A DNA stretch of 25,920 nucleotides from Pseudomonadota bacterium (lineage in GTDB: Bacteria > Pseudomonadota > Gammaproteobacteria > Burkholderiales > Burkholderiaceae_E). Position 1 is the first letter of the stretch. The number at the start of each line of letters is the position of its first letter. Made by a program: the position numbers and the translations under genes. The notes below the pieces were generated by a model. It saw only the letters and a program-made list of their open reading frames with translations, had not been told where the DNA came from and did no database searches. The stretch is from the NCBI GenBank assembly GCA_023389055.1, contig JAEWFA010000003.1:1-25920 (forward strand). The letters run 5' to 3'. Of this stretch, positions 14,370 through 21,833 are shown in pieces.

Positions 14370-14825
14370 TCAGGAGCGTGCCGGACCCAGGCGCGCGGAC
14401 ACCTCTTGCAGCGAAAGCGTGCGCGTGAGCAGCGCCGTCAGGTTCTTCGCGCATCGCCGGGGCACGTCGCCGAACGAGACCCACGCGTAGCCGTCCATCT
14501 CCGGCACGAGTCGGCCGCGCGAATTGCGAAACCGCGTCGAGCACGAGCATTGCGACAGGTCGAGGCGCTCGCTGCGTACGGCGAACAGGTGAAGGTCCTT
14601 GCCGGGGCGATAGCGAAAGCGACCGAGATCGAGCAGCACGTCGGGTTCGAATCGAAGACCGCTCTCCTCTTCGGTCTCGCGGATGGCCGCATCGATCTCC
14701 GATTCGCCCGGCTCGCGCCGACCCTTCGGGATGTCCCAGCGCGAAGTCCCCGTCGCATGGCACAACAACAGTTCTTCGCTGCCGTCGATGACGAGGATTC
14801 CACAGCTGAGAACAGAGCTGGACAC
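14370..14825 (-). CDS. Nudix hydrolase
   Basis: The 151-residue protein carries a perfect Nudix box, GRREPGESEIDAAIRETEEE followed by SGL, with the G-x5-E-x7-RE-x2-EE-x-G spacing whose glutamates bind Mg2+. Nudix enzymes cleave nucleoside diphosphates linked to another moiety. The substrate cannot be inferred from the box; the sequence before it (SRWDIPKG) is typical of small house-cleaning or dinucleotide-polyphosphate members. The start is a GTG at 14825 without an evident Shine-Dalgarno, so it is uncertain by several codons. It is divergent from the exonuclease III gene (68 bases between starts) and probably co-transcribed with the flavocytochrome downstream. Confidence 0.88.
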   Translation of the reverse strand: MSSSVLSCGILVIDGSEELLLCHATGTSRWDIPKGRREPGESEIDAAIRETEEESGLRFEPDVLLDLGRFRYRPGKDLHLFAVRSERLDLSQCSCSTRFRNSRGRLVPEMDGYAWVSFGDVPRRCAKNLTALLTRTLSLQEVSARLGPARS

Positions 14826-14893
14826 GGTCGCCGAGGCTTTCGGGGATTCGGGTAGCCTTGGCCATTCTGTACCACGCCGGGAGCGCGGGCACG

Positions 14894-15685
14894 ATGCGAA
14901 TCGCCACGTTCAACGTGAACGGGATCCGGAGCCGTCTTCCGCGCCTGCTCGAGTGGCTCGCGGAGACGTCCCCCGACGTCGCCTGCCTGCAGGAGCTGAA
15001 GACCGCGGACGACGGTTTTCCCGAGGCCGCGCTGCGCGACGCCGGCTACCACGCACTGTTTCACGGGCAGAAGGGATTCAACGGCGTCGCGATCCTCGCC
15101 CGCGATGCGCCGCCCGTGGAAATCCGCCGCGGACTGCCGGGCAACGACGGCGACGAGCAGAGCCGCTATCTCGAGGCCGAGGTGAACGGCGTCGTCGTCG
15201 CGTCGATCTATCTGCCGAACGGCAACCCCCAGCCCGGCCCCAAGTTCGACTACAAGCTGTCATGGTTCGAGCGGCTGATCGCGCACGCTGCGCAATGGAC
15301 GTCGCACGACGCTCCGGTGGTGCTTGCCGGCGACTACAACGTCGTTCCCACCGACGCGGTCGGCGACATCTATTCGCCGAATTCCTGGCGCAACGATGCG
15401 CTTCTGCAGCCCGAGAGCCGGGACGCCTATCGCCGCATGCTCGACGGCGGCTGGACCGACGCGATCCGCCAGCTGTACCCGAGCGCGACGATGTACACGT
15501 ACTGGGACTACTTTCGCAATCGCTGGCCTCGCGATGCGGGAATGCGCATCGACCACCTGCTGCTCAACGAGCGCGCGGCAAAGCGCCTGGTGGCCGCCGG
15601 CGTCGATCGCGCGGTGCGCGGGCGCGAGAAGGCGAGCGATCACGCACCTGCGTGGATCGAGCTCGACGTCGAGCGCTCGTCGTGA
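14894..15685 (+). CDS. xth: exodeoxyribonuclease III / class II AP endonuclease
   Basis: This enzyme nicks DNA 5' to abasic sites and removes 3' blocking groups and nucleotides during base-excision repair. The 263-residue protein starts MRIATFNVNGIRSRLPRLLE and keeps the family catalytic residues: N7, E34 (in CLQELKT), the GDYNVVP segment with the general acid/base Asp and Asn, a DYFRNRW loop, and the DH pair in ASDHAPAWIEL near the C-terminus. Length matches E. coli ExoIII (268). I chose the ATG at 14894; an in-frame TTG at 14858 would add 12 residues that are not family-like. After its stop the same frame stays open into a short possible coding stretch before the DUF5996 gene. Confidence 0.95.
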   Translation: MRIATFNVNGIRSRLPRLLEWLAETSPDVACLQELKTADDGFPEAALRDAGYHALFHGQKGFNGVAILARDAPPVEIRRGLPGNDGDEQSRYLEAEVNGVVVASIYLPNGNPQPGPKFDYKLSWFERLIAHAAQWTSHDAPVVLAGDYNVVPTDAVGDIYSPNSWRNDALLQPESRDAYRRMLDGGWTDAIRQLYPSATMYTYWDYFRNRWPRDAGMRIDHLLLNERAAKRLVAAGVDRAVRGREKASDHAPAWIELDVERSS

Positions 15686-15757
15686 CAAGGGATTTCCGAG
15701 CGCAACACGCCGACACCGACCTATGCTGATGCGCTGCAATTCGCCTGGGAGAATGCG

Positions 15758-15841
15758 ATGCCGGCGCCCTGCGAACATATCGACCAGGTACTCGATGAAC
15801 TGACGCTGCGCCCCGCTCCGCGGGCAGGAGCAAAACCGTGA
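15758..15841 (+). CDS. possible 27-residue leader-like small protein
   Basis: An ATG at 15758 has a good Shine-Dalgarno (GGGAG at 15747-15751, six bases upstream) and opens a 27-codon frame, MPAPCEHIDQVLDELTLRPA continuing to AGAKP. Its TGA (15839-15841) overlaps the GTG start of the DUF5996 gene as GTGA. The frame is the same as xth and stays open back to the xth stop, but no other usual start codon exists there. I do not recognise the peptide. It may be a coupled leader that helps ribosomes load on the downstream GTG, or a chance reading. Confidence 0.3.
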   Translation: MPAPCEHIDQVLDELTLRPAPRAGAKP

Positions 15842-16779
15842 GCAATACGGGGGCCGACTGGCCGGTGCTGCGATTGGCCGACTGGAACGACACCTTCGAG
15901 ACGCTGCACATGTGGACGCAGATCGTCGGCAAGACGCGCCTGGCGTTGGCACCGATGCAGAACCACTGGTGGCAGGTGACGCTGTACGTTTCGCCGCGCG
16001 GGCTGACGACCTCGGCGATTCCGTTCGCCGCGGGTCTGTTCTGCGTCGAGTTCGATTTCATCGAGCATCGGCTGGTGCTGCAGACGAGTGACGGAGCCAC
16101 GCGCACGCTCGCCCTCGTGCCGCGCACGGTGGCGGACTTCTACGGCGAATACCTCGACGCGCTGCGAGTCCTCGGCATCGAATGTCGCTTCGTGCGGCCT
16201 GCGCCGGTGGAAGTGCAGGTGTCGATCCCCTTTGCCGAGGACACGCGGCACGCTTCGTACGACGCCGAAGCGGCCGGCAGATGGTGGCGGATACTCGCGA
16301 GCACGAACCGCGTCATGGAGCGCTTTCGCAGCCGCTTCGTCGGCAAGGCGAGTCCGGCACACTTCTTCTGGGGCAGCTTCGATCACGCGACGACGCGCTT
16401 CTCGGGACGAATCGCGCCGATGCATCCGGGCGGCGCGCCGAACTGTCCCGACTACGTGATGCACGAGGCGTATTCGCAGGAATGCGCGAGTTGCGGCGTC
16501 TGGCCCGGCGGCGCCGGCTACGACGAACCGGCGTTCTACGCCTACGCGTATCCCGAACCGCAGGCCTATCGGCAGTACCCGGTCCGGCCTGTGCAGGCGC
16601 GCTACGACGACGCATTGCGCGAATTCGTCCTTCCCTGTGCCGCGATTCGCGAAGCCGACGATCCGGACGCGACGTTGCTCGATTTCTTCGAGTCCAGCTA
16701 CGAGGCCGCCGCGGAGTCGGGAAACTGGGAACGCAAGCGCCTCGATCGCCCTCGAAGTGAGTGGCTGCGCGCGAGCTAG
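15838..16779 (+). CDS. DUF5996 family protein, function unknown
   Basis: The 313-residue protein matches my recollection of the DUF5996 family along its length: DTFETLHMWTQIVGKTRLAL, NHWWQVTLYVSPRGLTTS, PAHFFWGSFDHATTRFSGR and FYAYAYPEP. The family has no known activity; it is a soluble, tryptophan- and tyrosine-rich protein without a signal peptide or membrane spans. The GTG start has AGGAG about seven bases upstream. The gene ends in TAG (16777-16779) overlapping the stop of the opposite-strand PAP2 gene. Confidence 0.85.
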   Translation: MSNTGADWPVLRLADWNDTFETLHMWTQIVGKTRLALAPMQNHWWQVTLYVSPRGLTTSAIPFAAGLFCVEFDFIEHRLVLQTSDGATRTLALVPRTVADFYGEYLDALRVLGIECRFVRPAPVEVQVSIPFAEDTRHASYDAEAAGRWWRILASTNRVMERFRSRFVGKASPAHFFWGSFDHATTRFSGRIAPMHPGGAPNCPDYVMHEAYSQECASCGVWPGGAGYDEPAFYAYAYPEPQAYRQYPVRPVQARYDDALREFVLPCAAIREADDPDATLLDFFESSYEAAAESGNWERKRLDRPRSEWLRAS

Positions 16780-17591
16780 CGAGCGCCCGAGCGCCGCGCA
16801 AGCTCGAAGCCGACGACGCAGACCGCCAGCCACGCGCTTCCCGACAGGAACCCGGCAACGACATCGCTGGGAAAATGCACCTGCACGAAAACGCGGCTGC
16901 TGCCGATCGTGAATGCGAGCGCAGCCGCGGTGAGCACGACCGGCGGATGCCAGCGTTCCGGCAGCGCCCGAACGAGCACGTAGGCGAGCAGTCCGTAGGT
17001 CACGACAGCGCCGGAGCTGTGTCCGCTGGGGAAACTCCACCCCTGCGCATCGACGATCGCGGGATCGTGAACCGGGCGAACGCGCTCGAAGACCTGCTTG
17101 AGCGTGGCATTGAGCAGCGCATTCCCCGCGAGCGCGGCGACCCAACCGAAGGCGAGTCGCCGCCGGCCGCGAACGACGAACGCGATGGCGACGAGCGCAG
17201 CCAGCGCGACGATCGTCGCGGGATCCCCCAGCCGCGTCACGACGGCGAAGACGTCGCGCACCGCCGGAGCGAGATTCGCTCCGATCGCCACGACGAGCGC
17301 GTCGTCGAAGCGCGCAATGTCGCCGCCCGGCCCGATGCCCTCGGCGATCTCGCTGAAGGCGGCGGCCGCGCCGACGATGACGCCGAAGCCCGCGACGAGC
17401 AGCAGCACCAGCGGCATCGGCGACGGCTGCATGCCCGGCAGCGTCGGACGAAGATGGCGCGAGACGAAGTGCCGCGCGAGCGCGGTGCCTGCGAGCAGCG
17501 TACAGAGCGCGAACGCGAACAGCGCGAAGGCGTGCGCGCCGAGCCACTTCGCGAGCGCCAGTTCGACGGCAGCCTCCGACGCGATCGACAT
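16776..17591 (-). CDS. PAP2-superfamily membrane phosphatase
   Basis: This is a membrane phosphatase of the type-2 phosphatidic-acid phosphatase superfamily, which includes enzymes acting on undecaprenyl diphosphate, phosphatidic acid and similar lipids. The 271-residue protein has about six hydrophobic spans. The three catalytic motifs are complete: KQVFERVRP (K-x6-RP), PSGHSSG (PSGH) and SRVFVQVHFPSD (SR-x5-H-x3-D). A larger in-frame opening extends upstream, but the ATG at 17591 begins right before the first span and lies 26 bases from the end of the monooxygenase gene, so the two could be co-transcribed. The natural lipid substrate cannot be told from sequence. Confidence 0.9.
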   Translation of the reverse strand: MSIASEAAVELALAKWLGAHAFALFAFALCTLLAGTALARHFVSRHLRPTLPGMQPSPMPLVLLLVAGFGVIVGAAAAFSEIAEGIGPGGDIARFDDALVVAIGANLAPAVRDVFAVVTRLGDPATIVALAALVAIAFVVRGRRRLAFGWVAALAGNALLNATLKQVFERVRPVHDPAIVDAQGWSFPSGHSSGAVVTYGLLAYVLVRALPERWHPPVVLTAAALAFTIGSSRVFVQVHFPSDVVAGFLSGSAWLAVCVVGFELARRSGAR

Positions 17592-17617
17592 CGCCGCAGA
17601 AATGCGACCGGACGGTC

Positions 17618-18754
17618 TCAGCCGCCGCCCTTCGCGTGCTGCTCGTATCCCTGGACGAACAGCGGCGACACCCTGCGCAATCGTTCGAGGTCCACGCGCC
17701 CGCTGCGCTGGATGTAGTGCCAGGCGAGGTCCCACGGTTCGAGGCGCATGTGCTCGCCGAAACGCTCGTACCAGTCGGCGCTCGCGTTCGCCGCTGCGAC
17801 GAGCTTGCGAACGATCGGCTTGCGCTGCGCCTCGAATGCCGCGAGCGCATCGGGAACCGAATCGGCGTGCTCGGCGAGGCTGCGATCGAGCGCGATCGCA
17901 TCCTCGAAGGCCAGGCGCGTTCCGGAACCGATGGAAAAATGCGCCGTGTGCAGCGCATCGCCGACCAGCACGCGGTTTCCGACATGCCAGCACTCGTTCC
18001 ACAGCTTCGGGAACTGCCGCCACACCGACTTGTTCGCGACGAGCGGGTGCCCGTCGAGCGTCGCTGCGAAGACCTGCTCGCAGTACGCCTTCGTTTCGGC
18101 CTCGTCCATCGCGGCGAAACCGGCACGTTCCCAGGTGGAGGGATCGCATTCGATGATGAACGTGCTCATCTGCGGCGCATAGCGATAATGGTGCGCGTTG
18201 AAACTCCCGGCGTCGTTCGAGACGAAGGTCTGGCTCAGCGTGTCGAAGCGCTTCGTCGTTCCGTACCACGCGAAGCAGTTGTGCAGGTGCTGCAGCGAGG
18301 TGGCGAATTCGCGCTCGTGCCCGCTGCGAACGAAGGAGTTCAGTCCGTCGGCGCCGACGACCAGGTCGTAGCCTTCGAGCTCGCGACGATCGTCGATGAC
18401 GTGCCGATACTCCGGCTCGACCTGAACCGCGTGCAGACGGCGGTGCAGCAATCGCAGCAGCTCCAGCCGGCCGATCGCGGCGAACCCGATTCCGTCGATC
18501 ACGACGCGCTGGCCCTGGTGATGAATCGACAGGTCGTGCCAGCGCTGCATCCGCGGGGCGATGAGTTCATGCGTGGCTTCGTCGTCCTCGCGCAGGAACT
18601 CGAGCGCGCGGTCGGAGAAGACGACGCCGAAGCCGAAAGTGGAATCGGCCGGGTTCTGCTCGACGATGCGCAACTCGATGCCGGGATCTCGGCGCTTGAG
18701 CAGGTACGCGAGATACGATCCGGCGGGGCCAGCTCCGACGATCAGCACTTTCAT
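17618..18754 (-). CDS. FAD-dependent aromatic monooxygenase resembling salicylyl-CoA / aminobenzoyl-CoA hydroxylases
   Basis: The 378-residue protein starts MKVLIVGAGPAGSYLAYLLK (GxGxxG at 7-12, binding FAD). It contains the DG motif YDLVVGADGLNSFVR and the second flavin motif VLVGDALHTAHFSIGSGTRL followed by AFEDAIAL. The segments STFGFGVVFSDRALEFL and PQMSTFIIECDP, together with the GSGTRLA loop, are what I recall of single-component hydroxylases acting on salicylyl-CoA and of the N-terminal half of 2-aminobenzoyl-CoA monooxygenase/reductase. The family assignment is firm; the substrate is inference. The ATG at 18754 has GGAG eight bases upstream. It is divergent from the cysteine desulfurase gene and lies near an acyl-adenylating enzyme and a dienoyl-CoA-reductase-like protein, which supports a CoA-bound aromatic substrate. 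Confidence 0.86.
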   Translation of the reverse strand: MKVLIVGAGPAGSYLAYLLKRRDPGIELRIVEQNPADSTFGFGVVFSDRALEFLREDDEATHELIAPRMQRWHDLSIHHQGQRVVIDGIGFAAIGRLELLRLLHRRLHAVQVEPEYRHVIDDRRELEGYDLVVGADGLNSFVRSGHEREFATSLQHLHNCFAWYGTTKRFDTLSQTFVSNDAGSFNAHHYRYAPQMSTFIIECDPSTWERAGFAAMDEAETKAYCEQVFAATLDGHPLVANKSVWRQFPKLWNECWHVGNRVLVGDALHTAHFSIGSGTRLAFEDAIALDRSLAEHADSVPDALAAFEAQRKPIVRKLVAAANASADWYERFGEHMRLEPWDLAWHYIQRSGRVDLERLRRVSPLFVQGYEQHAKGGG

Positions 18755-18872
18755 GGGCGGGACTCCGTGATCGGCATCAAGGCGGGTGCGGGCCGTCGCG
18801 CTATTCTCGCCGTTGCACGGGGCCGGCGCCAACCCGCAGCGTTCCGAAGCCCGCGCTGACCGATGTTCCCCG

Positions 18873-20036
18873 ATGTCCCTTCCCATCTACCTGGATCATC
18901 ACTCGACGACGCCTGTCGATGCCCGCGTGCTCGACGCGATGCTGCCGTTCTTCACGCAGGCATACGGCAACGCGTCGAACCGCACGCACACCTTCGGGCG
19001 GAGCGCATCGGCGGCTGTGGAGCAGGCGCGCGAGCAGGTGGCACGGCTTCTCGGCGCGCGCTATTCCGAGATCTACTTCACCTCGGGGGCTACCGAGTCG
19101 AACGCGATCGCGCTGCAGGGCGCTGCGCGGCGCGCCCCGGGTGCGCACCTCGTCACGAGCGCGATCGAGCATCGGTCGGTGCTCGAGGCGATGCGGCGCC
19201 TCGAACGCGAAGGCTGGCAACTGACGCTGCTTCCGGTCGACCGGCACGGCTTCGTTTCGCCGCGCGACGTCGAGCGCTCGCTGCGCCCCGACACGGCGCT
19301 CGTCTCGATCATGGCGGCGAACAACGAAATCGGCACGATCGAGCCGATCGCCGAGATCGGCGCCGCCGTGCGCCGCTCCGACGCACTGTTTCACGTCGAC
19401 GCCACGCAGGCGGTCGGCCGCCTGCCGATCGACGTCGATGAAATGTCGATCGACCTGCTGTCGCTGTCGGCGCACAAGCTGCACGGCCCGAAGGGCGTCG
19501 GCGCGCTCTACGTTCGGCGCGGCGTGCAGGTCGACGCGCTCGCCGAAGGCGGCGGCCAGGAGCGAGGGCTGCGCCCCGGCACGCTGAACGTGCCCGGGAT
19601 CGTCGGTATGGGCATCGCCTGCGAGCTCGCGTCGCAGTCGATGGGCGACGACGAAGCGCGCATCGCGGCGCTGCGCGACCGGCTGCAGCAGCATCTGCTC
19701 GAGGCGCTCGACGACGTTACCGTGAACGGACCGGCACACCGGCGGCTTGCGGCGAACCTGAACGTCACCGTCTCCGGCATAGAGGCCGAGGCGTTGCTGC
19801 TCGGACTGCCCGGACTCGCGCTGTCCGCCGGTGCGGCCTGTTCGACCTCGCAGGCCCGGCCCTCGCACGTGCTCGAGGCAATCGGCGCCGTCCACGCCGG
19901 GCCCGCTGCGGTGCTGCGCTTCGGGCTCGGCCGCGGCAACACGGCCGACGAGATCGATCATGCCGCCCGCAGCGTGATCGAGCGCGTGCGCCGCCTGCGC
20001 GACAGCGCCACGGCGCGCCGCATCGAAGGCGCTTGA
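18873..20036 (+). CDS. cysteine desulfurase, NifS/IscS type
   Basis: This PLP enzyme removes sulfur from cysteine as an enzyme-bound persulfide for Fe-S cluster or thio-cofactor synthesis. The 387-residue protein begins MSLPIYLDHHSTTPVDARVL. It has H100 (SAIEHRSVLEA, stacking on PLP), D176 and Q179 (HVDATQA), the PLP lysine K202 (LSAHKLHGPKGVGALYVRRG) and the active cysteine C323 in the loop AGAACSTSQARPSHVL. It is a class I (IscS/NifS-like) enzyme but stands alone: there is no iscU, iscA, hscBA or thiI nearby. It may supply the iron-sulfur cluster of the flavoenzyme downstream, which is inference. The ATG at 18873 was chosen by family length; it lacks a clear Shine-Dalgarno, and upstream in-frame starts have no homology support. 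Confidence 0.93.
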   Translation: MSLPIYLDHHSTTPVDARVLDAMLPFFTQAYGNASNRTHTFGRSASAAVEQAREQVARLLGARYSEIYFTSGATESNAIALQGAARRAPGAHLVTSAIEHRSVLEAMRRLEREGWQLTLLPVDRHGFVSPRDVERSLRPDTALVSIMAANNEIGTIEPIAEIGAAVRRSDALFHVDATQAVGRLPIDVDEMSIDLLSLSAHKLHGPKGVGALYVRRGVQVDALAEGGGQERGLRPGTLNVPGIVGMGIACELASQSMGDDEARIAALRDRLQQHLLEALDDVTVNGPAHRRLAANLNVTVSGIEAEALLLGLPGLALSAGAACSTSQARPSHVLEAIGAVHAGPAAVLRFGLGRGNTADEIDHAARSVIERVRRLRDSATARRIEGA

Positions 20037-20065
20037 TACAGGACAAGTCGACGACGAAGCGCCGC

Positions 20066-20093
20066 TTGCATCGAGCGCCGCGCTGTGTACCAT
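20066..20093 (+). promoter_or_regulatory. candidate promoter for the ligase-flavoenzyme operon
   Basis: TTGCAT (20066-20071) and TACCAT (20088-20093) are 16 bases apart in the 140-base gap between the desulfurase and the adenylating-enzyme gene, leaving an 80-base leader. No inverted repeat typical of a regulator site stands out beside it. Confidence 0.35.
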
Positions 20094-20176
20094 CGTCGCA
20101 CGCCGCGGGCGCGCAGTGCCGCCGCCATTCCGCCCCGCGGGCATTGCCTCCCGACGATCCCCTCCGGAGTCACCAG

Positions 20177-21833
20177 ATGCTGGCCGGCTGCACGCCCTGG
20201 CCCGAGCCGCTCGCCGCCCGCTGGCGGGCGCTCGGCTACTGGGAAGACATCACGTTGTGGGAGATGCTTCGGCACAGCGCCGAACGCTTCCCCGCGAACA
20301 CGGCGATCGTGCACGGCGATCGCGCCGTCACGTACGCCGAACTCGTCGAGCGCAGCGAAACACTCGCGCGGCACCTCGTCGCGCTCGGACTGCGCCCGCT
20401 CGATCGCGTGGTCGTGCAGATCCACAACGTCCCCGAGTTCGTCTTCGCGTTCTTCGGCCTCGTCCGAGCCGGCATCATCCCGGTGCTCGCGCTGCCGGCG
20501 CACCGGCACACCGAGCTGTCGCATTTCGTGCGACACGCGAAGGCGCGGGCGCTGTTCGTTCCCGACGTCGTACGCGGCTTCGACTACCGCCCGCTCGCCG
20601 ACGAACTGCGCCGCGAAGTCGAAACGCTCGAGCACGTCATCGTCGCCGGCGAGGCGCTCGACGGACAACGCTCCCTCGCCTCGCTGCTCGACGTCGGCCC
20701 GGCCGACGCCGACCTGCCCGCGCTCGATCCTTCGGAAGTCGCGCTGATGCTGCTTTCGGGCGGCACTACCGCGCTGCCCAAGCTGATCCCCCGCACGCAC
20801 AACGACTACGTGCTCAACGCAAAGGCGTCGGGACGGGTAGCACGGATCGACGAATCGAGCGTGATGCTCGTGATGCTGCCGCTCGGTCACAACTACAACC
20901 TCGCCAGCCCCGGCATCCTCGCCTGCTTCGCGGCGGGCGCAAAGGTCGTGCTGTCGACGGCGCACGACGCGCAGACGGTGTTCCCGCTCGTCGAGCGTCA
21001 TCGCGTGACGATCGTCCCGGCCGCCGTGCCGCTCGTCACGCAGTGGCTGAACTCCGAGGTTCCGGCGCGCCACGACCTCTCGTCGCTGCGCGTCGTGCAG
21101 AACGGCGGAGCCCGCCTGGCGCCCGAACTGCGCCGGCGCGTGCGCGATCAATGGGGGTGCTTTCCGCAGGAGATCTACGGCACCGCCGAGGGGCTCATCA
21201 ACATTGTGCCGCTCGACGCTTCCGAAGAGATGATGCTGGAGAGCTCAGGCGCGCCGGTATGCGAGCACGACGAACTGCGCGTCGTCGACGCCGACGGCAA
21301 CGAGCTGCCCGACGGCGAAGCAGGCGAGCTGCTAACGCGCGGGCCCTACACGATCCTCGGCTACTACGATGCGCCGCAGATCAACGCCACGGCCTTCACT
21401 GCCGACGGCTTCTACCGGATGGGCGACGTCGTCCGCAAGCAGGGCCGGTACCTCTTCACCGAGGGCCGCAAGAAGGACCTCATCAACCGCGGCGGCGAGA
21501 AGATCAGCAGCGACGAGGTCGAGAAACCTGGTGTTGATGCATCCGGCCGTTCTCGGCTGCTGCGTGGTCGGCATGCCCGACCCCGTGTTCGGCGAGAAGG
21601 CCTGCGCCTTCGTCGTGCTCAGACCGGGGGCCGCCGCGCTCGATCTCGCACAGCTGTCCAAGTTCCTCCTCGAGCAACGCATCGCGCGATTCAAGCTGCC
21701 CGAGCGTCTCGAGGTGCTCGAGCAGTTCCCGATCAGCGCTGCCGGAAAGATCCTGCGGCGCGACCTTCGTGAACGAATCGTCGAAACGCTCGCGAACGAG
21801 GCGCGAGCCTCAGCCCAACCCGGAAACCCATGA
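20177..21833 (+). pseudogene. EntE-like aryl-acid AMP ligase, reading frame broken by one extra base
   Basis: The sequence matches 2,3-dihydroxybenzoate/salicylate-AMP ligases (EntE, DhbE) over their whole length (~550 residues): WPEPLAARWRALGYWEDI at the start, the P-loop-like LLSGGTTALPKLIPRTHND, GGARLAPELRRR, YGTAEGLIN, GYYDAPQINATAF, and GRKKDLINRGGEKISSDEVE. The frame is then lost at 21524-21526 (AAA CCT). Removing one A restores NLVLMHPAVLGCCVVGMPDP and a normal C-terminus with AAGKILRRDLR (the catalytic lysine) to a TGA at 21831-21833. No second lesion is present. Such enzymes adenylate an aryl acid and pass it to a thiol; with no carrier protein nearby, CoA is the likely acceptor. The ATG at 20177 has GGAG seven bases upstream. 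The stop overlaps the next gene's ATG, so the unit is an operon head. It may be intact if the extra base is a sequencing error. Confidence 0.88.

Noticed and set aside
14826..14893. Divergent promoters between the Nudix and exonuclease III genes
   Set aside because: Both genes must be transcribed from here or further away, but I found no pair of boxes on either strand good enough to place a promoter.
20033..20176. N-terminal extension of the ligase from 20033
   Set aside because: The added 48 residues have no family support, lack a Shine-Dalgarno and cover the probable promoter; the ATG at 20177 has both homology and GGAG.
21369..21833. A separate 154-residue gene at the 3' end of the ligase
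   Set aside because: Its sequence is the continuation of the EntE-like fold (HPAVLGCCVVGMPDP to AAGKILRRDLR); it is one gene split by a frameshift.
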